Positions 7,931 through 15,075 of a DNA stretch of 15,119 nucleotides are shown in pieces. Made by a program: the position numbers and the translations under genes. The notes beneath the pieces are model-generated. The model was not told the DNA's origin, searched no databases, and saw only the letters and a program-made list of their open reading frames with translations. Position 1 is the stretch's first letter. Every line of letters starts with the position of its first letter. Origin of the DNA: Candidatus Neomicrothrix sp. UBA6944 (lineage in GTDB: Bacteria; Actinomycetota; Acidimicrobiia; Acidimicrobiales; Poriferisodalaceae); assembly GCA_002448715.1 (NCBI GenBank), contig DJZU01000050.1, positions 1-15,119 of the forward strand, read 5' to 3'.

Positions 7931-8421
7931 TGCGTCTCTACTGGATTGATAGCCCGTTGGGTCGACTGGCAACAGCTCCAGCTCCGAGCGGGAGTTCGCT
8001 CGAGCGCGACATTCGAGATTTGCAGCAAGAAAAGGTCGCAACGGTTGTTTCGCTGCTTACCGACGATGAGGCAACGAGCATCGGTCTGAGCGGTGAACCG
8101 GAGGCCGTTCGCGCCGCCGGAATGAAATTCATAAGTTTGCCGATACCCGATTTTGGAATTTTGGACGCATTTGGTGACGCATCGGAAACCGTTTCCCAGG
8201 TCGCAAATGATTTAAAGGAGGGACGAACAGTCGTAGTTCATTGTCGGGGCGGTATCGGTCGATCTTCGACTGTCGCCGCGGCTGCACTTACGCAAGTAAA
8301 TGTGAACCCTGATGACGCGATGGATCGAATAGCCGATGCCCGTGGAATGAAAGTTCCTGAAACTCCGGCACAGAGGATGTGGGTGCATGGTTACGCTGAA
8401 TGGGCGGCGAAACAACAATGA
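7930..8421 (+). CDS. Small dual-specificity-type (CX5R) phosphatase
   Basis: This 163-residue cysteine phosphatase has the signature VHCRGGIGRSS, with nucleophile Cys105 and phosphate-binding Arg111. Asp74 in PIPDFG stands where the general acid lies in KAP/CDKN3-like and plant/bacterial atypical dual-specificity phosphatases. The N-terminus (MRLYWIDSPLGRLATAPAPSG) also matches that small-phosphatase group. It has no signal peptide or membrane segment. Its start overlaps the PlsC stop by one base and its stop overlaps the following ATG by four (ATGA), so translation of all three is coupled. The substrate could be phosphoprotein, a phospholipid headgroup or a small phosphate ester. The operon invites a lipid or metabolite role, but that is inference. 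Catalytic residues are intact. Confidence 0.85.
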   Translation: MRLYWIDSPLGRLATAPAPSGSSLERDIRDLQQEKVATVVSLLTDDEATSIGLSGEPEAVRAAGMKFISLPIPDFGILDAFGDASETVSQVANDLKEGRTVVVHCRGGIGRSSTVAAAALTQVNVNPDDAMDRIADARGMKVPETPAQRMWVHGYAEWAAKQQ

Positions 8422-9659
8422 TAAAATCAGCCCCTCAGGCGTTAGAGAACGTTCGCATTTGTGATTTCACCGGACAACTCGCCGGTGCCGGAGCAACGAA
8501 GATTCTCGCTGCTTTCGGGGCAGAGGTAATTCGGATTGAGGACCCTGTCCATAGAGGCAAGTGGGATATTTTGCGTGGAGTCCCACCCTGGGTCGGAGAT
8601 GCGCGAGGGCTTGAAGCGGGAGGCGCTTTCAACAATCACAACGCGGGCAAACTAGGCATCACGTTGAACCTCAGAGAGCCTCGAGCTAAAGAACTCCTTC
8701 GTGAACTCGTTGCAGTGAGTGATGCGGTGACTGAAAACTTTGCAGCGGGAGTAATGGAACGCCTTGGTTTTGGATATGAAAGTTTGCGTGAGATCCGAAA
8801 TGACATTGTTTACGTCTCGAATAACGGTTTCGGAGCAACTGGACCCTATAGCCCTTTCAAGTCCTGGGGTCCCATTGCTCAGGCAGTATCGGGGCTCACC
8901 CATACCTCAGGTCTGCCTGATCTCCCTCCAGCGGGGTGGGGGTATTCCTTTATGGACCACACCGGTGGTTACTACATGGCAACAGCAATACTCATGGGCT
9001 TGCTACATAGACAGCGCACAGGTGAAGGTCAATGGGTAGATCTCGCCTGCAGTGAAGCGGCCGGCACATTGAATGGAGTCGCGACACTCGACGCAACCGT
9101 TAATCAGAGGCCTATGCGACGCTCCGGAATGCCCAACAGCAACCGCTCACAATCTCCGCAGATGGCGCCGCATGGAATTTGGCAAACGCGAGGTGAGGAC
9201 GAATGGGTAGCAATCGCTGTGCGACACGACGAAGATTGGAAAGCTCTGTCGGGAGTCATCAATGAACCATGGTCAACGGAAAAACGGTGGGAACGACTAC
9301 AAGATCGCGTGAGTGACGAAAGCGAACTTGAACAACGATTAGCCGCTTGGGTCATCACCCATGATCGGCGAGAAATCGCAGAGCGTCTTGTCGATGCGGG
9401 AGTGCCTGCGGCTCCGGTTCTCAAGCCACAAGAACGAATCGAATTTGATCGGAGAACTATCGATCTATGGGTCACCGTTGATCACACGGAAATAGGGCAA
9501 GCAAAAGTAGAGGGTTTACCAGTGTCGTTGTCCGAAACTCCGTGGTCAGTTACGCGAGGAGCCGCGTGCCTGGGTGAACACAACGATTATGTCTTTGGGG
9601 AACTATTGGGTCTCCATAAACAGGAAATAGCGTCGCTCGCAGAAGAGGGGGTTATCTAG
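8418..9659 (+). CDS. CaiB/BaiF (class III) CoA transferase, subunit with catalytic Asp
   Basis: This 413-residue member of the formyl-CoA transferase/CaiB/BaiF family moves CoA between acyl groups via an aspartyl-CoA thioester. The N-terminal Rossmann-like half shows LENVRICDFTGQLAGAGATK (9-28), LAAFGAEVIRIEDP (30-43) and NAGKLGITLNLREPRAK. The catalytic aspartate is Asp180 in FMDHTGGYY, in the usual context before the helix ending in LLHRQRTGEGQWVDLACSEA. The C-terminal segment has the family's LGEHNDYVFGELLGL ending. The start is ATG at 8418, which overlaps the phosphatase stop as ATGA. It is directly followed (TAG then ATG) by a second family member, suggesting a two-subunit enzyme. Donor and acceptor acids cannot be read from sequence. 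Confidence 0.92.
   Translation: MIKSAPQALENVRICDFTGQLAGAGATKILAAFGAEVIRIEDPVHRGKWDILRGVPPWVGDARGLEAGGAFNNHNAGKLGITLNLREPRAKELLRELVAVSDAVTENFAAGVMERLGFGYESLREIRNDIVYVSNNGFGATGPYSPFKSWGPIAQAVSGLTHTSGLPDLPPAGWGYSFMDHTGGYYMATAILMGLLHRQRTGEGQWVDLACSEAAGTLNGVATLDATVNQRPMRRSGMPNSNRSQSPQMAPHGIWQTRGEDEWVAIAVRHDEDWKALSGVINEPWSTEKRWERLQDRVSDESELEQRLAAWVITHDRREIAERLVDAGVPAAPVLKPQERIEFDRRTIDLWVTVDHTEIGQAKVEGLPVSLSETPWSVTRGAACLGEHNDYVFGELLGLHKQEIASLAEEGVI
9644..9651 (+). promoter_or_regulatory. Shine-Dalgarno of the second CoA-transferase gene
   Basis: AGAGGGGG lies within the last codons of the first CoA-transferase gene, 8 bases before the ATG at 9660. It supports that start and independent ribosome loading at the zero-gap junction. 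Confidence 0.6.
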
Positions 9660-10892
9660 ATGCCTTCCGTTTCTACCCAATCTGTTCTATCTGGATACAG
9701 GGTCGTGGAGCTAGCGTCTGAACGATGTGCTTTGGCTGGCAAGCTCTTGGCCGATATGGGGGCGGAGGTCATTGTTGTCGAACCTCCAGAGGGTTGCGCG
9801 ACACGATCGTGGGAACCGTATGCCAAAGATGAGGCGGGGACTGAAAACTCTTTGCACTGGTGGCATTACAACACATCGAAGAAGTCGGTGGTGTTGGATC
9901 TAGACAACTCATCCGACGCTCAGAGCTTTAGGTCCTTGGTCGCTAGTTGTGATGTCGTGATTGAAGCAGAGCCCCTCGGTCGGCTTGACGCAATGGGCCT
10001 AGATTGGGGACAACTCAGTAACACCAACAGTGAACTGATCTGGACATCGATCACCCATCACGGTAGGGACGGGGCGGACCCCCCATCCACTGATTTGACG
10101 GTGCTAGCAGAAGGCGGACCTGTTTGGTCTTGCGGCTACGACGACCATCAGATCGCCCCGATCCGAGGAGGGGGTAACCAGGCTTTCCACACGGCCTGCC
10201 ACTACGCGGTTCCATCGATCCTTGCTGCTTTGTTATGGCGAGAAGGTTCCGGCACAGGACAACTAATCGATGTTTCAATGTTGGGTGCTGCGAATGTAAC
10301 TACTGAATTCGCGACGCTCTGGTGGTTGAACGGCGAAAGCCAGGTAGAGCGTCAGACCGGACGTCACGCTCTTCCGACTATGACGGAGCCGACTCAAATT
10401 CAGTGTGCTGATGGGAAATGGTTTAACACCGGTGTTCCACCGCGAAATAAGCAAGAATTCAAGGCACTTAGGACTTGGATCGAAGACCTTGGCTTAGTGA
10501 AACAATGCGGTGTGTACGAGATTTTGAAGCTGGGAGACCAGTTTGAACGAATAGGACTTCTCGAACTTGACGATGATCCGCTAGCAGGAGAGGTTTTCCA
10601 TGCAGGACGCGAGGCTATTGAATTCTTAGGGACGCACTTGCCGGCCTATGAACTTTTCGTGGGGCTTCAGCAACGAGGTATGGCATGCGGCATCGTGTAC
10701 TCACCCGATGAAATGATTGCTGATCCTCATTTCATCGAACGAGGTTTCCCTCACGAAATAGATTACGAAACCCGTAACGCCAGATATACCCATCCCGGCG
10801 CGCCGTACCGGTTCTCCAACACCCCATGGGCTGCAAGCCGCGCTCCCCACCTCGGCGAGCACCAGGCAGTAATTGACAATCTGTCCGGTTAA
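9660..10892 (+). CDS. CaiB/BaiF family protein lacking the catalytic Asp, probable partner subunit
   Basis: This 410-residue CaiB/BaiF-family protein has a recognisable fold: LSGYRVVELASERCALAGK (10-28), LADMGAEVIVVEPPEG (30-45), TSKKSVVLDLD (72-82), and LLWREGSGTGQLIDVSM before the C-terminal half. Aligned without gaps to its upstream neighbour from LLWR backwards, the position of the catalytic Asp (Asp180 there) is Phe176, in AFHTACHYA. The sequence is also more diverged from the family around residues 140-175. I infer a non-catalytic or structural subunit, as in heteromeric class III CoA transferases encoded by tandem genes (BbsEF and SmtAB are precedents for two-gene enzymes). A free-standing enzyme using another residue is the alternative. 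It is the last gene of the operon, and its stop overlaps that of the convergent minus-strand gene. Confidence 0.85.
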   Translation: MPSVSTQSVLSGYRVVELASERCALAGKLLADMGAEVIVVEPPEGCATRSWEPYAKDEAGTENSLHWWHYNTSKKSVVLDLDNSSDAQSFRSLVASCDVVIEAEPLGRLDAMGLDWGQLSNTNSELIWTSITHHGRDGADPPSTDLTVLAEGGPVWSCGYDDHQIAPIRGGGNQAFHTACHYAVPSILAALLWREGSGTGQLIDVSMLGAANVTTEFATLWWLNGESQVERQTGRHALPTMTEPTQIQCADGKWFNTGVPPRNKQEFKALRTWIEDLGLVKQCGVYEILKLGDQFERIGLLELDDDPLAGEVFHAGREAIEFLGTHLPAYELFVGLQQRGMACGIVYSPDEMIADPHFIERGFPHEIDYETRNARYTHPGAPYRFSNTPWAASRAPHLGEHQAVIDNLSG

Positions 10893-11650
10893 ATATTGGC
10901 TGCTTCAGCTCTCTCTGTTGCGTGTGCCCGGGCAGCCTTTGAAAGATCTCTGACTTCCGCTCGCTCGTCGTCGCTTAAGCAATCGAAATCCGGAGCATGG
11001 AGCTGGTCGGTGAGGCTTTCAATATCCTCTCTGGCTGATTCCAAGTTGGAGACGTCTGGATAAGGTTTCGGCCAACCAAAAAACTCCGCGTTCCATTCTC
11101 CAGCTGGTCCACTAAGGATTGCCTCGAGGGGCCCCATGCCCAGAGACTGAACAGCTACCGCATGCCGACCGAAGCGAAGCTCGCGCATGCATTGTGCCAA
11201 CTGAAAGGTTCGAGATGGACCAATATCATCGGGAAGTTGTTGATCCCGCCAACCAACAAAGGTTGGAGCCCCGTGCGGTTCGGCATGGTTGACAATACGT
11301 TCGAGCAGCTCGCCCAGCCGTTCGTTGCCTTCAAAGTCAACTAGTGCCTGAGTCCCGTACTCCTGACAGATCTGCGCGTACACCTTGCCACCCTCAATTG
11401 GATCGAACGCGGCGCGACCTTCTTCAACCATTGATCGCATGCGGTCGGGGTTCCAGAAGAACGCTGCGGCAACGACGTTATCCACTGGGCAGTTACCTAA
11501 AACGCCCAGGCGTCCTACTGCGTAGGCCCCTTGACCGTCACCCATTCCAGCTTTGGCCGCTTTCTCTTGAGTAGAGGGAGCCATTAGCCACGCCATCGCC
11601 AACATTCCTAACGAACCTCGCATGCTGCGAGCAACAGTGATGTTATCCAT
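10889..11650 (-). CDS. SCO6745-family protein of unknown function
   Basis: This 253-residue soluble protein resembles the actinobacterial SCO6745 family (sometimes named SalK-like or winged-helix-like), for which I know no firmly established biochemical role. Supporting features are the GMGDGQGAYAVGRLGVLG segment near 35-52 and the NVVAAAFFWNPDRM segment near 58-71. The first resembles the family's 'G-Y-F-x-R-x-P-L-G' region and the second its 'F-x-F-x-P' region. Further on there is a conserved-looking central part (TFVGWRDQQLPDD, residues 129-141). The C-terminus is charged and helical. No signal peptide, membrane segment or catalytic motif is recognisable. It lies 49 bases downstream of the FKBP gene on the same strand and may share its transcript. 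The ATG at 11650 has no strong Shine-Dalgarno. Confidence 0.6.
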   Translation of the reverse strand: MDNITVARSMRGSLGMLAMAWLMAPSTQEKAAKAGMGDGQGAYAVGRLGVLGNCPVDNVVAAAFFWNPDRMRSMVEEGRAAFDPIEGGKVYAQICQEYGTQALVDFEGNERLGELLERIVNHAEPHGAPTFVGWRDQQLPDDIGPSRTFQLAQCMRELRFGRHAVAVQSLGMGPLEAILSGPAGEWNAEFFGWPKPYPDVSNLESAREDIESLTDQLHAPDFDCLSDDERAEVRDLSKAARAHATERAEAANI

Positions 11651-11699
11651 GGCACCGACGCTACTCAGTCAACGCTGCCTGTGCACAATGCCGATATAG

Positions 11700-12635
11700 C
11701 TAACCCTGTATGCGAAGCAAATCGACAACAAAAACCAGTGGGGTATTAGGACCGATAGATGAACCCGCCCCTGTCTCGCCGTATGCCAAATCGCTAGGAA
11801 CCTTCAAAAGCCTTCGACCCCCTTCACGCATGCCTATGATGCCTCGGTCCCAACCTTGGATCACCATGCCAACACCGATTTGAGTAGTAAACGGCCGGCC
11901 TCTGTTCCACGAAGTATCGAACACAGTTCCATCTACGAGGCTTCCGAGATAATGGACTGAAACGGTGTCGCCGGGTTCCACAGCATCACCGTCTCCAACC
12001 AACAAATCTTCTACTTCAAGGTCAGCACCTACCGCATCAACCGAAGGAATCGATGGCACGGGCACATTCACGATCCCAACAAGATCCACCGCGAACAAAA
12101 GGGTCGCATTAGGGGGCACAGCAGCCCCAGCACCAGCAGCTCCATAACCGAGGTCCGAGGGAATAACTAGAAGGCGACGGCCTCCCTCACGCATCCCTAC
12201 AAGTCCCTGATCCCACCCCGGGATCACAGCACCCACGCCTATTGGAACAAAAAATGTCTGGTTGCGATTCCAACTGGCGTCAAACTCAGCGCCATTTTCA
12301 AGCAGGACTCCGACATACTTCACCTCGATAAGGTCCCCAGCGCCGACTACCTCGCCAGACCCTGGCACAACATCGTCGATAACGAGATCAGATGGCTCGG
12401 TAGCGCCCTCCGACACAGTTATTGAGGGCTTCCCGCTGCCAGTTGAGACCTCCGCGAAGTCGCCGACAGAAGAACCTGAGGACGATGTTTGCAACGGGGC
12501 AGTTGTCGCGGAATCAGAGGTCCCGGGGCTATCAGTAACAGGGTTCTCTTGGGAACTAGCACAGCCCAACAACAAAAAGGCAACCCCAAGGACGGACGAC
12601 CCGAAAGTAAGACGCATACCCTGCAGGCTACGCAT
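11700..12635 (-). CDS. Lipoprotein with two FKBP-type peptidyl-prolyl isomerase domains
   Basis: This 311-residue exported proline isomerase would speed cis/trans proline interconversion during folding outside the membrane. The N-terminus is a lipoprotein signal peptide ending in the lipobox LLGC (Cys25). About 50 Ser/Thr-rich, low-complexity residues follow as a tether. Two FKBP domains come next, at about 80-188 and 204-310. Each keeps the pocket residues expected from FKBP12: in the first Tyr107, Phe118-Asp119, Val137-Ile138, Trp141 and Tyr164; in the second Tyr229, Phe239-Asp240, Val258-Ile259, Trp262 and Tyr285. Both therefore look active. The domains share long stretches such as GMREGGRRLL, pointing to an internal duplication. 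The start could be ATG at 12635 or ATG at 12617 (Met7); the shorter form gives a more typical signal peptide and neither has a strong Shine-Dalgarno. Confidence 0.93.
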   Translation of the reverse strand: MRSLQGMRLTFGSSVLGVAFLLLGCASSQENPVTDSPGTSDSATTAPLQTSSSGSSVGDFAEVSTGSGKPSITVSEGATEPSDLVIDDVVPGSGEVVGAGDLIEVKYVGVLLENGAEFDASWNRNQTFFVPIGVGAVIPGWDQGLVGMREGGRRLLVIPSDLGYGAAGAGAAVPPNATLLFAVDLVGIVNVPVPSIPSVDAVGADLEVEDLLVGDGDAVEPGDTVSVHYLGSLVDGTVFDTSWNRGRPFTTQIGVGMVIQGWDRGIIGMREGGRRLLKVPSDLAYGETGAGSSIGPNTPLVFVVDLLRIQG

Positions 12636-12773
12636 ACAAGTGGGTCAATCATCCACGGATTACCCGCTGATGTGAGAGGGTGCTGAGCGGAACGCACCGC
12701 CCACCTTTAAGACAGCGCCCATGAAGTTCTGCGAAGCGGTGACATTGGACCGATAGCGAGGCAACATAACGAG

Positions 12774-13859
12774 GTGAGTTTCGATCCCGTACCAGTTTTT
12801 GATCCCGAAGCAGTTACCGCAGAATGGGTTGGGTACGCGCTCGGCCAAGAAGATCAATGCATTGACTGTGAACTTGAAGCGATTGGTACGGGGCAAGTAG
12901 GTGCAAACTATCGAGCGCACCTGACTTGGTCCGACGATGAGGGACCTGCAACGGTAGTCATTAAATTCGCATCCCGTGATTCCCAGAGCAGAAGTGCCGG
13001 AATTCAGATGGGAACCTACGAACGCGAGGCCGAGTTCTATCGCGTGTTCGCACCGAACATCGACGTAGCCGTTCCATATGCTTATTTCGTTAACTTTGTG
13101 CAAGGAACTGCTGATGTCGTCATTGTGATGGAGGATCTTGCGCCGAGAAGACAAGGCGATCAACTCGGAGGGTGCACCTCAGATGACGCGACGCTCGCTC
13201 TTTCGCAAGCAGCGAGGCTTCACAGCTCTTTTTGGGGCAAATCGGAACTTTCCGAACTTGAGTGGGTGAGTAGACGAACCCCAGAACAAGTTGAGCAGAC
13301 CATAGCCCTAATGGATTTGCTACAGCCCGCCTTCGTTGACCGTTATCGATGTGAATTGACAGCGGAAGCGGTCGACCTCAGTAACCGCTTCGCTCTTAAC
13401 GCGTCACCATGGTTTTCTGGCTTACCGAGTCCGGTCAGCTTGACGCATGGTGACTTCCGGCTCGACAATTTGATGTTTGCTGATCCCGGAACATCAATCC
13501 TTCCCAGACTTGTCGTAGTCGATTGGCAAACGATCACACATAGCCACGGAGCCCACGACGTCGCGTACTTCGTTGGCTCCGCGTTTGAGCCAGACCTAAG
13601 ACGCCTTCATGAGGAAAAACTCGTATCTGGCTACTTTGATGAGCTAGGCAACATGGAAGGACAACCACCGCTGACCTTTGACGAGTTTTGGGATGCCTAC
13701 AGACGGTTTTCTTGGTCGGGGTTCGTCATGGTGATGCTTGCTTCAATGATTGTTGGCCAAACCGACAGAGGCGATGAAATGTTCGTGACCATGGCTAATC
13801 GTTACGCATCCCAAGTCGCCGACCTAGGGGCCGTGGAGTTCCTCAACGAGTCCAAGTAA
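12774..13859 (+). CDS. APH/ecdysteroid-kinase-like phosphotransferase
   Basis: This 361-residue protein has the protein-kinase-like fold used by aminoglycoside phosphotransferases, choline kinases and ecdysteroid kinases. Visible elements are VVIKFAS with the ATP-binding lysine (Lys64), VIVMEDLAP at the hinge (117-124), the catalytic loop THGDFRLDN (Asp227, Asn232), and VVVDWQ with the metal-binding Asp250. The sequence TITHSHGAHDVAYFVG follows, as is usual in this group. All catalytic residues are present. Environmental actinobacteria carry many paralogues of unknown substrate, often beside fatty-acid or steroid genes, so antibiotic resistance is not implied. The start is GTG at 12774, the first start after an in-frame stop; only a weak GAGG lies upstream. 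It is divergent from the FKBP gene and 33 bases before the dehydrogenase gene. Confidence 0.85.
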   Translation: MSFDPVPVFDPEAVTAEWVGYALGQEDQCIDCELEAIGTGQVGANYRAHLTWSDDEGPATVVIKFASRDSQSRSAGIQMGTYEREAEFYRVFAPNIDVAVPYAYFVNFVQGTADVVIVMEDLAPRRQGDQLGGCTSDDATLALSQAARLHSSFWGKSELSELEWVSRRTPEQVEQTIALMDLLQPAFVDRYRCELTAEAVDLSNRFALNASPWFSGLPSPVSLTHGDFRLDNLMFADPGTSILPRLVVVDWQTITHSHGAHDVAYFVGSAFEPDLRRLHEEKLVSGYFDELGNMEGQPPLTFDEFWDAYRRFSWSGFVMVMLASMIVGQTDRGDEMFVTMANRYASQVADLGAVEFLNESK

Positions 13860-13892
13860 ACCCGAGATCTGAGAAGCGCTAGCGTTCAATTT

Positions 13893-14993
13893 ATGGGTGA
13901 AGCAACGGCAGCGGTCTTACATGGAGTCGAAGACCTACGAATTGCAACATTCGTCATACCTGAAGTCGGGCCAGATGATGCAGTTCTAAAGGTTGAGGCA
14001 TGTGGACTTTGTGGAACCGATCACGAGCTTTATACAGGTCACATACCGGCTCCATACCCGGTTATCCCAGGCCACGAAACGGTTGGGACGATTGAATCGA
14101 TAGGAGAAATCGCTGCTACCAGATGGCAAGTTGATGTTGGTGACCGAGTAGCGGTTGAGTGTTGGCAAGCCTGCGGGGAATGTGAGCAATGTCGAACCGG
14201 GATCTATCGGCGCTGCATTCGACACGGCCAGACCGATCTATACGGGATGATTCCAATTGAACGGGTCCCATCTCTATACGGTGGATACTCAACGCATCAC
14301 TACCTGACGTCTGACTCCCTTGTGTTACCCGTGCCCGAAGAACTCAGCGCCGTCGAAGCGACCTTATTTAACCCGCTAGGAGCTGGGATTAAGTGGGGAG
14401 TCGAGATTCCAAACACCCAGCCTGGCGACTACGTAGCGGTTCTAGGCCCAGGAATCAGGGGATTGTGTGCTCTGATCGCGACTCGAGACGCAGGAGCTGA
14501 ATTCGTAGCGGTTACGGGATATGGAGCAAACGATCACCCTCGACTTGAGATGGCCGAAGCTATGGGCGCTGATCTAGTCATAGACGTGGCCGAAGAAGAC
14601 CCAGCGCGAAAATTCAGAGAAGCCACTGGCGGTCGCCTAGCCGACGTCGTTGTTGATGTCACTGCTAACGCGCCAACCGCGTTCGGTCAAGCAGTAAGGC
14701 TAAGCGCTGTCGACGCCACCATCGTTATGGCTGGAGTCCGAGGACAAAAAGGTGCCCCAGACCTTCATACAGACGCAATCATTTGGAAAGAAATTACCGT
14801 CAAAGGAGCCCTGGGCGTCGACGCCCCTGTCTACCGTAGGGCTCTAGATTTGCTTGCCCAAAGAAAATTCCCGTTTGACCTATTTACACGTCGAGAAGTC
14901 GGGTTGGCCGAAACAGCGGACCTTTTAGCCGCCATGGCAGGTAACGGTGATGCGCCTCCACCAGTGCATGGAGTGATTGTCCCAGCACTCTAA
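13893..14993 (+). CDS. Zinc-dependent medium-chain alcohol dehydrogenase
   Basis: This 366-residue MDR-superfamily dehydrogenase is predicted to oxidise an alcohol with NAD(P)+. The catalytic zinc region is CGLCGTDHE (Cys40, with Cys37 nearby), followed by PGHE (His61, Glu62). The structural zinc site has all four cysteines (Cys94, 97, 100, 108) in CGECEQCRTGIYRRC. The Rossmann motif is LGPGIRG in AVLGPGIRGLCALIA. After the second strand the sequence is TGYGANDHPRLEMAEAMGAD, which does not give a clear NAD versus NADP preference. Length and domain order are normal. The ATG at 13893 lacks a strong Shine-Dalgarno but yields the conserved N-terminus. It probably shares a transcript with the phosphotransferase, and the substrate is unknown. 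Confidence 0.92.
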   Translation: MGEATAAVLHGVEDLRIATFVIPEVGPDDAVLKVEACGLCGTDHELYTGHIPAPYPVIPGHETVGTIESIGEIAATRWQVDVGDRVAVECWQACGECEQCRTGIYRRCIRHGQTDLYGMIPIERVPSLYGGYSTHHYLTSDSLVLPVPEELSAVEATLFNPLGAGIKWGVEIPNTQPGDYVAVLGPGIRGLCALIATRDAGAEFVAVTGYGANDHPRLEMAEAMGADLVIDVAEEDPARKFREATGGRLADVVVDVTANAPTAFGQAVRLSAVDATIVMAGVRGQKGAPDLHTDAIIWKEITVKGALGVDAPVYRRALDLLAQRKFPFDLFTRREVGLAETADLLAAMAGNGDAPPPVHGVIVPAL

Positions 14994-15019
14994 GACCAGA
15001 TAGATGCAATGATTGTCAC

Positions 15020-15049
15020 CTCGGTCTTGACTGAATCTTTGAGACCGAG
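15020..15049 (+). terminator. Stem-loop downstream of the dehydrogenase gene
   Basis: CTCGGTCT at 15020-15027 and AGACCGAG at 15042-15049 form a perfect 8-base stem. Two G-U pairs and one A-U pair could extend it to 11, leaving an 8-base loop. It lies 26 bases after the dehydrogenase stop and 26 bases before the next ATG. There is no T-tract after it, so it may be a U-less terminator, a transcript-stabilising hairpin, or an operator or attenuator for the next gene. Confidence 0.45.
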
Positions 15050-15075
15050 CACCAACAAACACGAAAGAGTTGTCT

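Noticed and set aside
7495..8028. Minus-strand open frame of 177 codons across the PlsC-like and phosphatase genes
   Set aside because: It is antisense to two genes with clear catalytic motifs, has no recognisable domain and no Shine-Dalgarno.
12660..13163. Minus-strand open frame of 167 codons before the FKBP gene
   Set aside because: It overlaps the N-terminal third of the phosphotransferase on the other strand and shows no domain.
12774..13859. Antibiotic-resistance aminoglycoside phosphotransferase
   Set aside because: The fold is shared, but the sequence and context fit the broad environmental phosphotransferase family, and no resistance genes or mobile elements are nearby.
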